Part shown: positions 17,589 to 25,849 of the stretch, one piece after another
Position numbering within the stretch: position 1 is the first letter of the stretch
Layout of the letters: each line of letters opens with the position of its first letter
Assembly: GCF_900105735.1 (NCBI RefSeq)
Contig: NZ_LT629793.1
Span: 3,038,001-3,102,000 of the forward strand
Direction of reading: 5' to 3'
Source: Pseudomonas yamanorum
Lineage (GTDB): Bacteria > Pseudomonadota > Gammaproteobacteria > Pseudomonadales > Pseudomonadaceae
Length of the DNA stretch: 64,000 bases
Made by a program: the position numbers and the translations under genes
The notes under the pieces: model-generated
Told to the model about the DNA's origin: nothing
What the model saw: the letters and a program-made list of their open reading frames with translations, nothing else
Databases searched by the model: none

Positions 17589-18181
17589 TACAGAACGCCC
17601 TTGGTCGACGGCATTTGCCCGGCCATGCGGTCATCCAGCTCTACGGCCATGCGCAGGGCACGACCGAAAGCCTTGAACACGGTCTCGATCTGGTGGTGGG
17701 TGTTGGTGCCACGCAGGTTGTCGATGTGCAGGCTGACCAGCGCGTGGTTGACGAAGCCCTGGAAGAACTCCTGGAACAGGTCGACGTCGAAGCCGCCCAC
17801 GGTGGCGCGGGTGTAGGGCACGTGCATCTGCAGGCCTGGGCGGCCGGAGAAGTCGATGACCACACGCGACAGCGCTTCATCCAGCGGGACATAGGCGTGG
17901 CCATAGCGACGGATGCCTTTCTTGTCGCCGATGGCTTTGGCAAATGCCTGGCCCAACGTGATACCGACGTCTTCCACGGTGTGGTGGTCGTCGATATGCA
18001 GGTCGCCCTTGCTGACGATATCCAGGTCGATCAGCCCGTGACGGGCGATCTGGTCCAGCATGTGCTCAAGAAAAGGTACACCGATATCAAATCGGGCCTT
18101 TCCGGTGCCATCCAGGTTAATCGAGGCTTTGATCTGGGTTTCCAGAGTGTCGCGCTCGACGGACGCCTTACGTTCGGCCAT
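17588..18181 (-). CDS. hisB: Imidazoleglycerol-phosphate dehydratase HisB
   Basis: Dehydrates imidazole glycerol phosphate to imidazole acetol phosphate; manganese enzyme. 197 residues, monofunctional form. The repeated metal motifs [42 protein letters not shown] and [14 protein letters not shown] are present. ATG 18181 gives the family length; the GTG just before it is not needed. First gene of hisB-hisH-DUF2164-hisA-hisF, with a promoter-like TATAAT about 40 bases upstream. Confidence 0.98.
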   Translation of the reverse strand: MAERKASVERDTLETQIKASINLDGTGKARFDIGVPFLEHMLDQIARHGLIDLDIVSKGDLHIDDHHTVEDVGITLGQAFAKAIGDKKGIRRYGHAYVPLDEALSRVVIDFSGRPGLQMHVPYTRATVGGFDVDLFQEFFQGFVNHALVSLHIDNLRGTNTHHQIETVFKAFGRALRMAVELDDRMAGQMPSTKGVL

Positions 18182-18219
18182 CACCAGCTCCGCAAAATCA
18201 TTGGGCGAAAAAGGCAGCC

Positions 18220-18248
18220 ATTATAGGGGCGCGGGCGCTAAACAGAAA
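18220..18248 (-). promoter_or_regulatory. Probable sigma-70 promoter of the his operon
   Basis: On the minus strand TATAAT at 18225-18220 is a perfect -10 box; the hexamer 17 bases upstream (TTTCTG) is a weak -35. The start point would fall near 18212, about 30 bases before hisB. No leader peptide with a histidine run is visible. Confidence 0.55.
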
Positions 18249-18301
18249 CATCGGAGGGGATAAGACTGATGGAGTGTCGAGGATAGACATGTCAGTACAA
18301 G

Positions 18302-18423
18302 CGTGGGAGCAGCTTTGTGTGGGAGCGGGCTTGCTCGCGAAAGCGGTGTGTCAGCCAATACATGTGCTGACTGATCCATCGCATTCGCGAGCAAGCCCGC
18401 TCCCACACAAGCCCGCTCCCACA
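18302..18423. repeat. Nested REPIN
   Basis: An inner REPIN (18318-18407, TGTGGGAGCGGGCTTGCTCG and its complement) is flanked by a second pair of outer arms: GTGGGAGCAGCTTTG on the left (diverged) and CAAGCCCGCTCCCACA on the right. Same architecture as the nested element at 6398-6517. Lies between the divergent hisB operon start and the MFS gene 3' end. Confidence 0.88.
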
Positions 18424-18437
18424 AGGTTTACGCGGTG

Positions 18438-20099
18438 TTAGTGGAACAATACTGCGGTTTTCTGCAGGGTGACCCACACGCCCCACGCCAACGGAATACC
18501 CACCACCAGCCAGGCGGCAACCGCCAATGGCACGCTGCCGGATGAGGCTTTCCATTCCAGCACGGTGCTGGAATCGGCGCCCTTGTCGTGGCCAAGCGCC
18601 TGTTCGGCAGCCAGTTCCGCGTCGGTCATGAAGTACTTGTCTGCCACCGGCCGTACCAGCAGGTTGCAGATAAAGCCCAGCACCAGCAGGCCGGCGAGGA
18701 TGTACAAGGTGATGTCGTAGGCCGCAGCGCGTTCAACGCCGATGCTCAACTGGTACTCACGCAGGTAGTTCACCAGTACCGGACCCAACACACCCGCCGC
18801 TGCCCACGCCGTCAGCAGACGACCATGGATCGCGCCCACCATTTGCGTACCGAACAGGTCCGCCAGGTAAGCCGGGACGGTCGCAAAACCACCGCCGTAC
18901 ATCGACAGGATGATGCAGAACGCAGCCACGAACAGCGCGACGTTGCCCAGGTGGCCCAGGTTCGGGATCAACGCGTACAGGGCAAATCCCAATGCGAAGA
19001 ACACGAAGTAGGTGTTTTTACGGCCCAGGTAGTCGGAGAACGATGCCCAGAAGAACCGGCCACCGATGTTGAACAGGCTCAACAGACCGGTAAAGCCGGC
19101 GGCAATGGCTGCGATGGACGCCAGTTGACCGGCATCCAGCTGGCCAAACGTCAGGCCGTTACCCAGCAATTTGCCGCCGAACACTTCCTGCAGCAGCGGC
19201 GAAGCCATGCCGAGGATGCCGATACCGGCCGATACGTTCAGGCACAGCACCAGCCACACCAGGCGGAATTGCGGGGTTTTCCAGGCCACGTTTACGTGCA
19301 CGTGACGGTGGGTAATCATCGCGTTGCTGGCTTTTTTCGCCGGGGCAGTCCAGCCCTCGGGCTTCCAGCCGGTCGGCGGAACGCGGTAGGACAAGGCACC
19401 GCCGATCATGAACACGAAGTAGATCGCGGCCATGACCACAAAGCTCTGCCACACGCCCACGCTGGTCGGCGAGGCAAAGTGGCCCATCAGGGCGGCTGCC
19501 AACGGGGCACCCACCATCGCGCCGCCGCCGAAGCCCATGATCGCCATGCCGGTGGCCATGCCGCGCTTGTCCGGGAACCACTTGATCAGGGTCGAGACCG
19601 GCGAGATATAACCCAGGCCCAGGCCGATACCACCAATGACCCCGGAGCCGATCCACATCAGCCAGATCTGGTGGGTATAGATCCCCAATGCGGAGATCAG
19701 CAGGCCGCCGCACCAGCACAAGGCCGACACGACGCCGGCTTTACGTGGCCCGGCATGTTCCAGCCAGCCGCCCCAAATGGCTGCCGAGCAACCCAGGAAG
19801 ATGAAGAACAGGGTGTAGATCCAGCCCAGCATGGAGATGGGCCAATCGCATTGCGACGAGAAGACCTGGCTGATAAAGCTCATGTCCGGCGCACAGGCGA
19901 CCGGTGCGGTGATACCCAGCGCCTTGGACAACGGCAACCAGAACACCGAGAAGCCGTAGGCCATGCCGATACACAGGTGGATGGCCAGGGCGGCTGGTGG
20001 TACCAGCCAACGGTTGAACCCGGGCTTGGCGATAATGCGCTCCTTGGACAGGAACGCAGGCTGTGCAGCAGTATGACCCGCCGCAGTGCTAGTGCTCAT
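18438..20099 (-). CDS. OFA-family MFS transporter
   Basis: 553 residues, about twelve transmembrane helices, with the oxalate/formate antiporter family pattern: ALAIHLCIGMAYGFSVFWLPL in helix 1, GLGLGYISPVSTLIKWFPDKRGMATGMAI in helix 4-5, and a C-terminal half with SLFNIGGRFFWASFSDYLGRKNTY. A cysteine-bearing insert (CAPDMSF...SSQCDWP) between helices 1 and 2 is a feature of this subgroup. Substrate cannot be deduced; carboxylates are typical. Stands alone, divergent from asmA. Confidence 0.9.
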   Translation of the reverse strand: MSTSTAAGHTAAQPAFLSKERIIAKPGFNRWLVPPAALAIHLCIGMAYGFSVFWLPLSKALGITAPVACAPDMSFISQVFSSQCDWPISMLGWIYTLFFIFLGCSAAIWGGWLEHAGPRKAGVVSALCWCGGLLISALGIYTHQIWLMWIGSGVIGGIGLGLGYISPVSTLIKWFPDKRGMATGMAIMGFGGGAMVGAPLAAALMGHFASPTSVGVWQSFVVMAAIYFVFMIGGALSYRVPPTGWKPEGWTAPAKKASNAMITHRHVHVNVAWKTPQFRLVWLVLCLNVSAGIGILGMASPLLQEVFGGKLLGNGLTFGQLDAGQLASIAAIAAGFTGLLSLFNIGGRFFWASFSDYLGRKNTYFVFFALGFALYALIPNLGHLGNVALFVAAFCIILSMYGGGFATVPAYLADLFGTQMVGAIHGRLLTAWAAAGVLGPVLVNYLREYQLSIGVERAAAYDITLYILAGLLVLGFICNLLVRPVADKYFMTDAELAAEQALGHDKGADSSTVLEWKASSGSVPLAVAAWLVVGIPLAWGVWVTLQKTAVLFH

Positions 20100-20422
20100 T
20101 GGTGTTTCCCCCAGTTATTAGTATGTGTCCGTCGGGCGCTCTCTCCTTCAGCCTTGCACGCAAAGCGTGGCCGTTTTTTTGAGTAAAGCTCCATTTTGGC
20201 GCGACGTTTAGCCGCAGAAGGCGGACGAACACGCAGAGATTAGCATCTGTGGATGACAGAAAAACCAAACTGCCATCACCTTCTCCAGGTTATCTGACTT
20301 ATTTGACGCCAAAATCCCGTTTTTCCGACCGTGGATACAATGTAACTATCCGCGAACTGACGTAAGCCTTCGGGCGTTATACTCTTCGGCTAAATTTTAA
20401 ATCGACATACAAGGACTCGCCC
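20100..20422. other. Intergenic region between divergent MFS and asmA genes
   Basis: 323 bases without a supportable ORF. It holds the asmA promoter candidate at 20356-20383 and presumably the MFS promoter nearer 20100-20200, where I see no strong boxes. No REP element. Confidence 0.6.
20356..20383 (+). promoter_or_regulatory. Possible sigma-70 promoter of asmA-mutY-yggX
   Basis: TATACT at 20378-20383 with ACTGAC at 20356-20361, 16 bases apart, about 40 bases before the asmA ATG. Confidence 0.4.
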
Positions 20423-22639
20423 ATGAAAGCGTTCGGCAAAATCCTGGGTCTGGTACTTCTCGGGCTGTTGCTGATCATTGTGGCTCTAGGCTTTGCCCTG
20501 ACCCATCTCTTCGATCCCAACGACTACAAAGACGAGATTCGCCAGATTGCCCGCGACAAGGCCCACATCGAGCTGACGCTCAATGGCGACATCGGGTGGA
20601 GCCTGTTCCCCTGGCTCGGTCTTGAATTGCACGAGGCCAGCGTTGCGACCCTGACCAACCCGACCCAACCGTTTGCCGATTTGCAGATGCTCGGCCTGTC
20701 GGTTCGCGTGCTGCCGCTGCTGCGCCGCGAAGTGCAGATGAGCGACGTGCGCGTCGAAGGCCTGAACCTGCGCCTGAACAAAGACGTGCATGGCCACGGC
20801 AACTGGGAAGACATCGGCAAGAATGTGCCGGACCCGGCCACCGCCACCAATGCGCCCACCGTCACTGAAGCGGCCACGCCGCCCAAGCCTGAAAAGCCGC
20901 CGCAGCCGATCCGCCTGGACATCGACAGCCTGACCATCAACAACGCCCGCGTCGAATACAACGATGAGCAGACCGGCAAGCAGTTCAGCGCCGAAAGCAT
21001 CCAGTTGAGCGCCGGCGCGGTGCACGAAGGTGCAAGCATCCCACTGAAACTCACCGCATTCCTCGGCACCAACCAGCCGCTGATGCGCGTCAAGACCGAG
21101 TTGAACGGCAACCTGCGCATTCAACGCGCCCTCCAGCGTTACCAGTTCGAAGACATGAAACTCAGTGGCGAAGCCACGGGCGAGCCACTGCAAGGCAAGA
21201 CCGTAACCTTTTCGACCCAGGGCCAATTGCTGGTGGACCTTGCCGCCAACATCGCCGAATGGACCAATATGAAGCTGTCGCTGAACCAACTGCGCGCCCT
21301 GGGCGAGCTGAAGGTCAATGACCTGGACAAGACTCCGCAGCTTAATGGTGCCCTGTCGATTGCCCAGTTTGACCTGGCCAAGTTCCTCGACAGCGTCGGC
21401 AACCCGCTGCCACCGATGGCCGCAGGCAGCCTGAGCAAGGTCGAACTGGTCAGCCGCCTCAAGGGCACGCCGACCAGCCTGGCGCTTGAAGACCTCAACC
21501 TGAAACTCGACGACAGCACCTTTACCGGGCGCGTGGCCGTGGATGATTTCGCCAAGCAATCCCTGCGAGTGCAGCTCAAGGCGGATACGTTCAACGCCGA
21601 CAACTACCTGCCGGCCAAGTCCGAAGCCGCCAAAGGCGCTGCGGCCGCACGCCAGGCTGAAGTGCAGAACAGCGAAGCCGGCGCCATGGCGGCCGGTGGC
21701 ACCACACCACTGCCGGATGCGCCGACCAAGGCCGCTTGGAGCACCGACAAACTGCTGCCACTGACCCGCCTGCGTACCCTGGACGTGAACGCCGACCTGT
21801 CCTTCGGCCAACTGACCCTGAGCAAGCTGCCGATCCAGAACGCCGCCCTGAAAGCTTCCGGCCTCGATGGTCAGCTCAAGCTCGACACGTTGAGCGGCGG
21901 CCTCTACAACGGCACCTTCCAGGCCAACGGCAACCTTGACGTGCGCCAGGACGTCCCGCTGCTGGCGCTGCAAACCCGCATCAAGCAAGTACCCGTCGAA
22001 CGCATCCTGCAAGCCCAGGGGCAAAACCCGCCGGTGAAGGGCCAGCTCACCCTCGACAGCAACCTCAACGGTCGCGGCAATAGCCAGAAAGCCCTGATCG
22101 ACAGCCTCAACGGTACCGCCAGCTTCGCGATCAACAATGGCGTGCTGCTCAACGCCAACATCGAGCAACAGCTGTGCACGGGCATCGCCCTGCTCAACCG
22201 CAAGACCCTCAGCGGCGACCAGCGCGGCAAGGACACCCCGTTCCAGGAGCTCAAGGGCAACCTGACCTTCCGTAACGGCGTGGCCAGTAACCCTGACCTG
22301 AAAGTGCGCATCCCGGGCCTGGCCGTCAACGGCAACGGCGACATCGACCTGCGCGTGCTGGGTATGGACTACCGGGTCGGCATCATCGTCGAAGGCGACC
22401 AGCGCGACGTGCCGGACCCGGCTTGCCAGGTGGGCTCCAATTTCCAGAACATCGAAGTCCCGTTGCGCTGTCGTGGCCCGCTGGAACTGGGCGCCAAGGC
22501 TTGCCGCCTGGACAAGGACGGCTTGAGCCAGGTCGCGATCAAAGCGGCGGGCAACAAGCTCAGCGAGAAGCTTGAGCAGAAGCTCGACAAGGTCAATCCA
22601 CAGTTGAAAGACGCTTTGAAAGGCCTGTTCAATCGATGA
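20423..22639 (+). CDS. AsmA family protein
   Basis: 738 residues: one N-terminal transmembrane anchor (about 5-27), then a large periplasmic part of the AsmA type, with the N-terminal chorein-like start LFDPNDYKDEIRQIARDKAHIELTLNGDIGWSLFPWLGLEL and the C-terminal AsmA_2 pattern (NGTASFAINNGVLLNANIEQQLCTGIALLNRK). AsmA-like proteins are bridge-like factors thought to move phospholipids between membranes and to affect outer-membrane assembly; that is family knowledge. A proline-rich linker lies near 140-165. ATG 20423 follows AAGGA. Stop overlaps mutY start by ATGA. Confidence 0.95.
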   Translation: MKAFGKILGLVLLGLLLIIVALGFALTHLFDPNDYKDEIRQIARDKAHIELTLNGDIGWSLFPWLGLELHEASVATLTNPTQPFADLQMLGLSVRVLPLLRREVQMSDVRVEGLNLRLNKDVHGHGNWEDIGKNVPDPATATNAPTVTEAATPPKPEKPPQPIRLDIDSLTINNARVEYNDEQTGKQFSAESIQLSAGAVHEGASIPLKLTAFLGTNQPLMRVKTELNGNLRIQRALQRYQFEDMKLSGEATGEPLQGKTVTFSTQGQLLVDLAANIAEWTNMKLSLNQLRALGELKVNDLDKTPQLNGALSIAQFDLAKFLDSVGNPLPPMAAGSLSKVELVSRLKGTPTSLALEDLNLKLDDSTFTGRVAVDDFAKQSLRVQLKADTFNADNYLPAKSEAAKGAAAARQAEVQNSEAGAMAAGGTTPLPDAPTKAAWSTDKLLPLTRLRTLDVNADLSFGQLTLSKLPIQNAALKASGLDGQLKLDTLSGGLYNGTFQANGNLDVRQDVPLLALQTRIKQVPVERILQAQGQNPPVKGQLTLDSNLNGRGNSQKALIDSLNGTASFAINNGVLLNANIEQQLCTGIALLNRKTLSGDQRGKDTPFQELKGNLTFRNGVASNPDLKVRIPGLAVNGNGDIDLRVLGMDYRVGIIVEGDQRDVPDPACQVGSNFQNIEVPLRCRGPLELGAKACRLDKDGLSQVAIKAAGNKLSEKLEQKLDKVNPQLKDALKGLFNR

Positions 22640-23703
22640 AAAACGAGGAATTTTCAACGGCGGTGCTGGACTGGTACGACCGCCATGGTCGCCACGACCT
22701 GCCCTGGCAACAGGGCATCACGCCTTACCGGGTGTGGGTCTCGGAGATCATGTTGCAGCAGACTCAGGTCAGCACGGTGCTGAACTACTTCGATCGGTTC
22801 ATGGCGTCATTGCCGACGGTCGAAGCCTTGGCTGCCGCGCCGGAAGACGAGGTGCTGCACCTGTGGACCGGGCTGGGTTACTACACCCGAGCGCGCAACC
22901 TGCAAAAGACCGCAAAGATCGTCGTGGCCGAATACGGCGGCGAGTTTCCCCGTGACGTCGAAAAGCTCACCGAGTTACCGGGCATTGGCCTGTCCACCGC
23001 TGGCGCAATTGCCAGCCTGAGCATGGGCCTGCGGGCGCCGATCCTCGATGGCAACGTCAAACGCGTGCTGGCGCGCTTTACCGCGCAAGAGGGTTACCCG
23101 GGCGAGCCGAAGGTCGCCAAGCAGCTGTGGGCCACCGCAGAGCGCTTTACGCCCCACGACCGCGTCAACGCCTACACCCAGGCGATGATGGACATGGGCG
23201 CCACCCTTTGCACCCGCAGTAAACCCAGTTGCCTGCTGTGCCCGCTGGAAAAGGGCTGCGAAGCCCACATGCTCGGCCTGGAAACCCGCTACCCGATCCC
23301 CAAGCCACGCAAGACCGTGCCCCAGAAGCGCACGCTGATGCCGTTGCTGGCCAATGGCGAGGGCGCGATCCTGCTTTACCGTCGCCCTTCCACGGGCCTG
23401 TGGGGCGGTTTGTGGAGCTTGCCCGAGCTGGATGACCTGAGCGATCTGGAGCACCTGGCCAACCAGCACTCGCTGGCGCTGGGCGAGCAACAGGAACTGC
23501 CGAGCCTGATCCACACCTTCAGCCACTTCCAACTGGCTATCGAACCCTGGCTGGTCCAGGTCCAGGAGTCTGCCCATCACGTGGCCGAGGCTGACTGGCT
23601 CTGGTATAACCTCGCCACCCCGCCGCGCCTGGGCCTTGCCGCCCCGGTGAAAAAACTGCTGAAGCGCGCGGCTGAAGTATTGAACGCAGGAGTTCCGTCA
23701 TGA
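22636..23703 (+). CDS. mutY: A/G-specific adenine glycosylase MutY
   Basis: Removes adenine mispaired with 8-oxoguanine. 355 residues: catalytic Glu37 ([11 protein letters not shown]), helix-hairpin-helix [12 protein letters not shown], catalytic Asp138 ([12 protein letters not shown]), [4Fe-4S] cysteines 192, 199, 202 and 208, and a C-terminal NUDIX-like domain that recognises 8-oxoG ([23 protein letters not shown] motif at HTFSHFQL). Overlaps both neighbours by ATGA, so asmA-mutY-yggX is one operon, the common gamma-proteobacterial arrangement. Confidence 0.98.
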   Translation: MKNEEFSTAVLDWYDRHGRHDLPWQQGITPYRVWVSEIMLQQTQVSTVLNYFDRFMASLPTVEALAAAPEDEVLHLWTGLGYYTRARNLQKTAKIVVAEYGGEFPRDVEKLTELPGIGLSTAGAIASLSMGLRAPILDGNVKRVLARFTAQEGYPGEPKVAKQLWATAERFTPHDRVNAYTQAMMDMGATLCTRSKPSCLLCPLEKGCEAHMLGLETRYPIPKPRKTVPQKRTLMPLLANGEGAILLYRRPSTGLWGGLWSLPELDDLSDLEHLANQHSLALGEQQELPSLIHTFSHFQLAIEPWLVQVQESAHHVAEADWLWYNLATPPRLGLAAPVKKLLKRAAEVLNAGVPS

Positions 23704-23972
23704 CCCGCACCATCATCTGCCGCAAGTACCACGAAGAACTGCCCGCCCTGGAGCGCGCCCCGTTCCCTGGCGCCAAGGGCCAGGACATTTTTGACAACGT
23801 CTCCGCCAAGGCCTGGGCTGACTGGCAAAAGCACCAGACCCTGCTGATCAACGAAAAACGCCTGAACATGATGAACGCCGAAGACCGCAAATACCTGCAG
23901 GGCGAGATGGACAAGTTTTTTTCCGGCGAAGATTACGCCAAGGCCGACGGCTACGTGCCACCTGCTGAATAA
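23700..23972 (+). CDS. yggX: Iron trafficking / oxidative protection protein YggX
   Basis: 90 residues, normal length. N-terminal [24 protein letters not shown] with conserved Cys8, and the helical middle [30 protein letters not shown], are diagnostic. The family protects Fe-S clusters from oxidants; partnership with MutY through its cluster is suggested by conserved adjacency. Overlaps mutY by ATGA. Confidence 0.97.
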   Translation: MTRTIICRKYHEELPALERAPFPGAKGQDIFDNVSAKAWADWQKHQTLLINEKRLNMMNAEDRKYLQGEMDKFFSGEDYAKADGYVPPAE

Positions 23973-24036
23973 TTGATCAAATGTGGGGGTTGGCCCGTAA
24001 GCGACGGTAATAATTAAATATTTTTTGAAAACTTGC

Positions 24037-24065
24037 TTGACGACCCCCTGAAAAACCCGTTTAAT
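24037..24065 (+). promoter_or_regulatory. Promoter of tRNA-Phe
   Basis: TTGACG (24037-24042), 17-base spacer, TTTAAT (24060-24065), then a GC-rich discriminator; the tRNA starts ten bases on. Confidence 0.8.
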
Positions 24066-24075
24066 GCGCCCCGTT

Positions 24076-24151
24076 GCCCAGATAGCTCAGTCGGTAGAGC
24101 AGGGGATTGAAAATCCCCGTGTCGGCGGTTCGATTCCGTCTCTGGGCACCA
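24076..24151 (+). tRNA. tRNA-Phe (GAA)
   Basis: 76 bases with encoded CCA. Acceptor GCCCAGA pairs with TCTGGGC, D-arm GCTC..GAGC, anticodon stem GGGGATTGAAAATCCCC with anticodon GAA, T-arm GGCGGTTCGATTCCGTC. Confidence 0.98.
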
Positions 24152-24160
24152 CTAATACCG

Positions 24161-24197
24161 AAAAACCCCAAGCGAAGATGATTCCTTGGGGTTTTTT
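24161..24197. terminator. Terminator after tRNA-Phe
   Basis: AAAAACCCCAAG (24161-24172) is a perfect complement of CTTGGGGTTTTT (24185-24196), followed by more T; works in both directions. Confidence 0.9.
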
Positions 24198-24356
24198 ATT
24201 GCCTGCGATTTAGTGCTTCCCCGTGCACCCAGCACACACAAGATCAAGCCGACCTGCAGCGCCGCAAAATAATGGCACTATGATATGATTCAGGCGAATG
24301 CCATGGCAGGCGAGCGATACTAGAAGGATGCACCCCTCCCGTACTCCCCGCCGACC

Positions 24357-24376
24357 TTTGGTATTTGCAAACCAAA
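24357..24376. promoter_or_regulatory. Inverted repeat upstream of the DUF4234-like gene
   Basis: TTTGGT-ATTTGCAA-ACCAAA, six-base arms, 70 bases before the ATG at 24447; operator-like. An AT-rich TATGATATGAT at about 24281-24291 could be the -10 region. The surrounding 24198-24446 contains nothing else I can support. Confidence 0.35.
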
Positions 24377-24446
24377 ACAGGTCTACGCGTTTGCGCCTCC
24401 CCTGCCAGTTCCCAAAGCCCTCGACGTCAATCGACACGGAAGAGTT

Positions 24447-24905
24447 ATGCCCACCATCAACGATCTAAAAGACAAAATCGACACTAAAACCGTGAACATG
24501 GTGTTGCTCACCATCGCAACGGCCGGGCTGTACCTTCTGCTGTGGGTGTACAGAAGCAACCTGATCATCAGCGAAACCACAAAAATTCGCCTGGTCGACA
24601 ACACCTACATCATCTGGCTGGCGGTATGCATTGGCTTGAGCGGCGCCTTTACCAAGACCGGATCGTCCCTCGATCTGGTGGGCCTCATTCTTTCCCTGGC
24701 AGGCGGCGCGTTGTACGTCGTCTGGGCATTCAAAGCCAGGAAAGCATTGTCGGAATATGCGCTGAACGAATTCCAGATCGACCTGAGAATGAACGGCTTC
24801 TACACCTTCTTCCTGAGCGTCTACTACATCAACTACTGCATCAACGACCTGCCTGAAGAGCAAAGAAAGCAAAACATTCTGCGCGGCCACACCCAGCAGG
24901 CTTGA
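24447..24905 (+). CDS. Small membrane protein, DUF4234-like
   Basis: 152 residues with four predicted transmembrane segments: about 17-37 (VNMVLLTIATAGLYLLLWVY), 53-70, 75-95 and 116-135 (MNGFYTFFLSVYYINYCIND). The opening TVNMVLLTIATAGLYLLLWVYR resembles DUF4234 proteins, which are of unknown function. GGAAGAG precedes ATG. First of three small genes between tRNA-Phe and a terminator at 25704, with lower G+C than the flanks; likely one transcript and possibly acquired. Confidence 0.78.
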   Translation: MPTINDLKDKIDTKTVNMVLLTIATAGLYLLLWVYRSNLIISETTKIRLVDNTYIIWLAVCIGLSGAFTKTGSSLDLVGLILSLAGGALYVVWAFKARKALSEYALNEFQIDLRMNGFYTFFLSVYYINYCINDLPEEQRKQNILRGHTQQA

Positions 24906-24957
24906 CCCCTGAACGGGCGCAGGACAGCGCCCGGCACGCCCAATCAAGGACACCCGG

Positions 24958-25257
24958 ATGATCCGCACAACAGGAAGTCTCAAAGCCGCATTGGCACTCT
25001 CTGCGTCCCTGCTCTGCCTCGGCACCGCTCATGCCGCCAATGAAGAACTTGCCCAAGAGGTCAGGGAGAGCATTCAAGAAGAGTGGGATAAATCCACTTC
25101 GCCTGGCGAGAACAAGATCAAGGAGCTGACGCTGATCAAACGCGGAGAAAACAAATACCGCGGGCTTCTTGAGGTCGACGGCCCCGATGGCGAGGAAAGC
25201 CTGATCCTCAAAGTGATGGTCGATGACGACAACATCATCTGGGAAGTCGTCGATTAA
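24958..25257 (+). CDS. Small secreted hypothetical protein
   Basis: 99 residues: signal peptide (SLKAALALSASLLCLGTAHA, cut near 27) and an acidic mature domain of about 72 residues ending MVDDDNIIWEVVD. No cysteine in the mature part. The fold may resemble small DUF4333-like export proteins, but I cannot assign it. Lies 52 bases after the DUF4234-like gene. Confidence 0.72.
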   Translation: MIRTTGSLKAALALSASLLCLGTAHAANEELAQEVRESIQEEWDKSTSPGENKIKELTLIKRGENKYRGLLEVDGPDGEESLILKVMVDDDNIIWEVVD

Positions 25258-25342
25258 CACCGATAAACACGCACCCGGTTGCACTACCCGGTATTGCGAC
25301 AGCCCGGCGCACTGCTACCCCTCAGGGCATATGGAGAAGTAA

Positions 25343-25663
25343 ATGGCATACACATCGATCATTTTCAAAAACCCGAACACGGGCTCGATGAAGGAAGCAC
25401 CTGTCGGATTTTCGTGGACGACGTTCTTTTTCGGTTGCTTCCCGGCACTGTTCCGCGGCGACCTCAAATACGGCCTGCTTCAATTCGTGATCGCGATAAT
25501 CACGATGGGCTTCAGCAACATCGTGTTTGCGTTCATCTACAACAAGTTCTACATAAAGGACTTGATCGGCCAAGGCTTCAAGGCACAGTCGATTGCCAGT
25601 GGCGACATCAACTTTGCCTCGGCAAAAATCGGCATGCAGATCCCGACGCTGGAAGCGGCGTGA
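25343..25663 (+). CDS. HrgC-like small membrane protein (DUF2628-like)
   Basis: 106 residues with a central hydrophobic hairpin: FSWTTFFFGCFPALFRGDLKYGLLQFVIAIITMGFSNIVFAFIYN, then a soluble tail. The SWTTFFFG.FPALFRGD motif is typical of HrgC/DUF2628 proteins, function unknown. Ribosome site GGAGAAG seven bases before ATG. Third and last gene of the small cluster, followed by a terminator. Confidence 0.78.
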   Translation: MAYTSIIFKNPNTGSMKEAPVGFSWTTFFFGCFPALFRGDLKYGLLQFVIAIITMGFSNIVFAFIYNKFYIKDLIGQGFKAQSIASGDINFASAKIGMQIPTLEAA

Positions 25664-25699
25664 TCGATGGCTGCCTGTCACCGCAGCCAAAAACATCGC

Positions 25700-25733
25700 C
25701 TGCAAAAAACCTGCCCCGTGCAGGTTTTTTTAT
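25700..25733 (+). terminator. Terminator of the small membrane-protein cluster
   Basis: AAAAAACCTG (25704-25713) pairs with CAGGTTTTTT (25721-25730) around CCCCGTG; T-rich 3' flank. Confidence 0.88.
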
Positions 25734-25849
25734 GCCGTGTGATTGCGACGTGATGTCGATCACCACGAAAGTACCAAAGCCTGGCAGGTAGGCTGCAAAG
25801 CGCTTTAATCAGGCCAGCCGGTCATCCAGGCGGCGACCAGGGCAACGGG

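Noticed and set aside
20486..22657. 723-codon antisense ORF over asmA
   Set aside because: Product rich in Q, A, V, H with no family; third-position bias of the other strand explains it.
23978..24010. Degenerate REP element after yggX
   Set aside because: Only TGTGGG and a loosely similar CCCGTAAGCGA; not enough to call.
24137..25733. Integrated island with att sites at tRNA-Phe
   Set aside because: No integrase and no second copy of the tRNA 3' end in the window.
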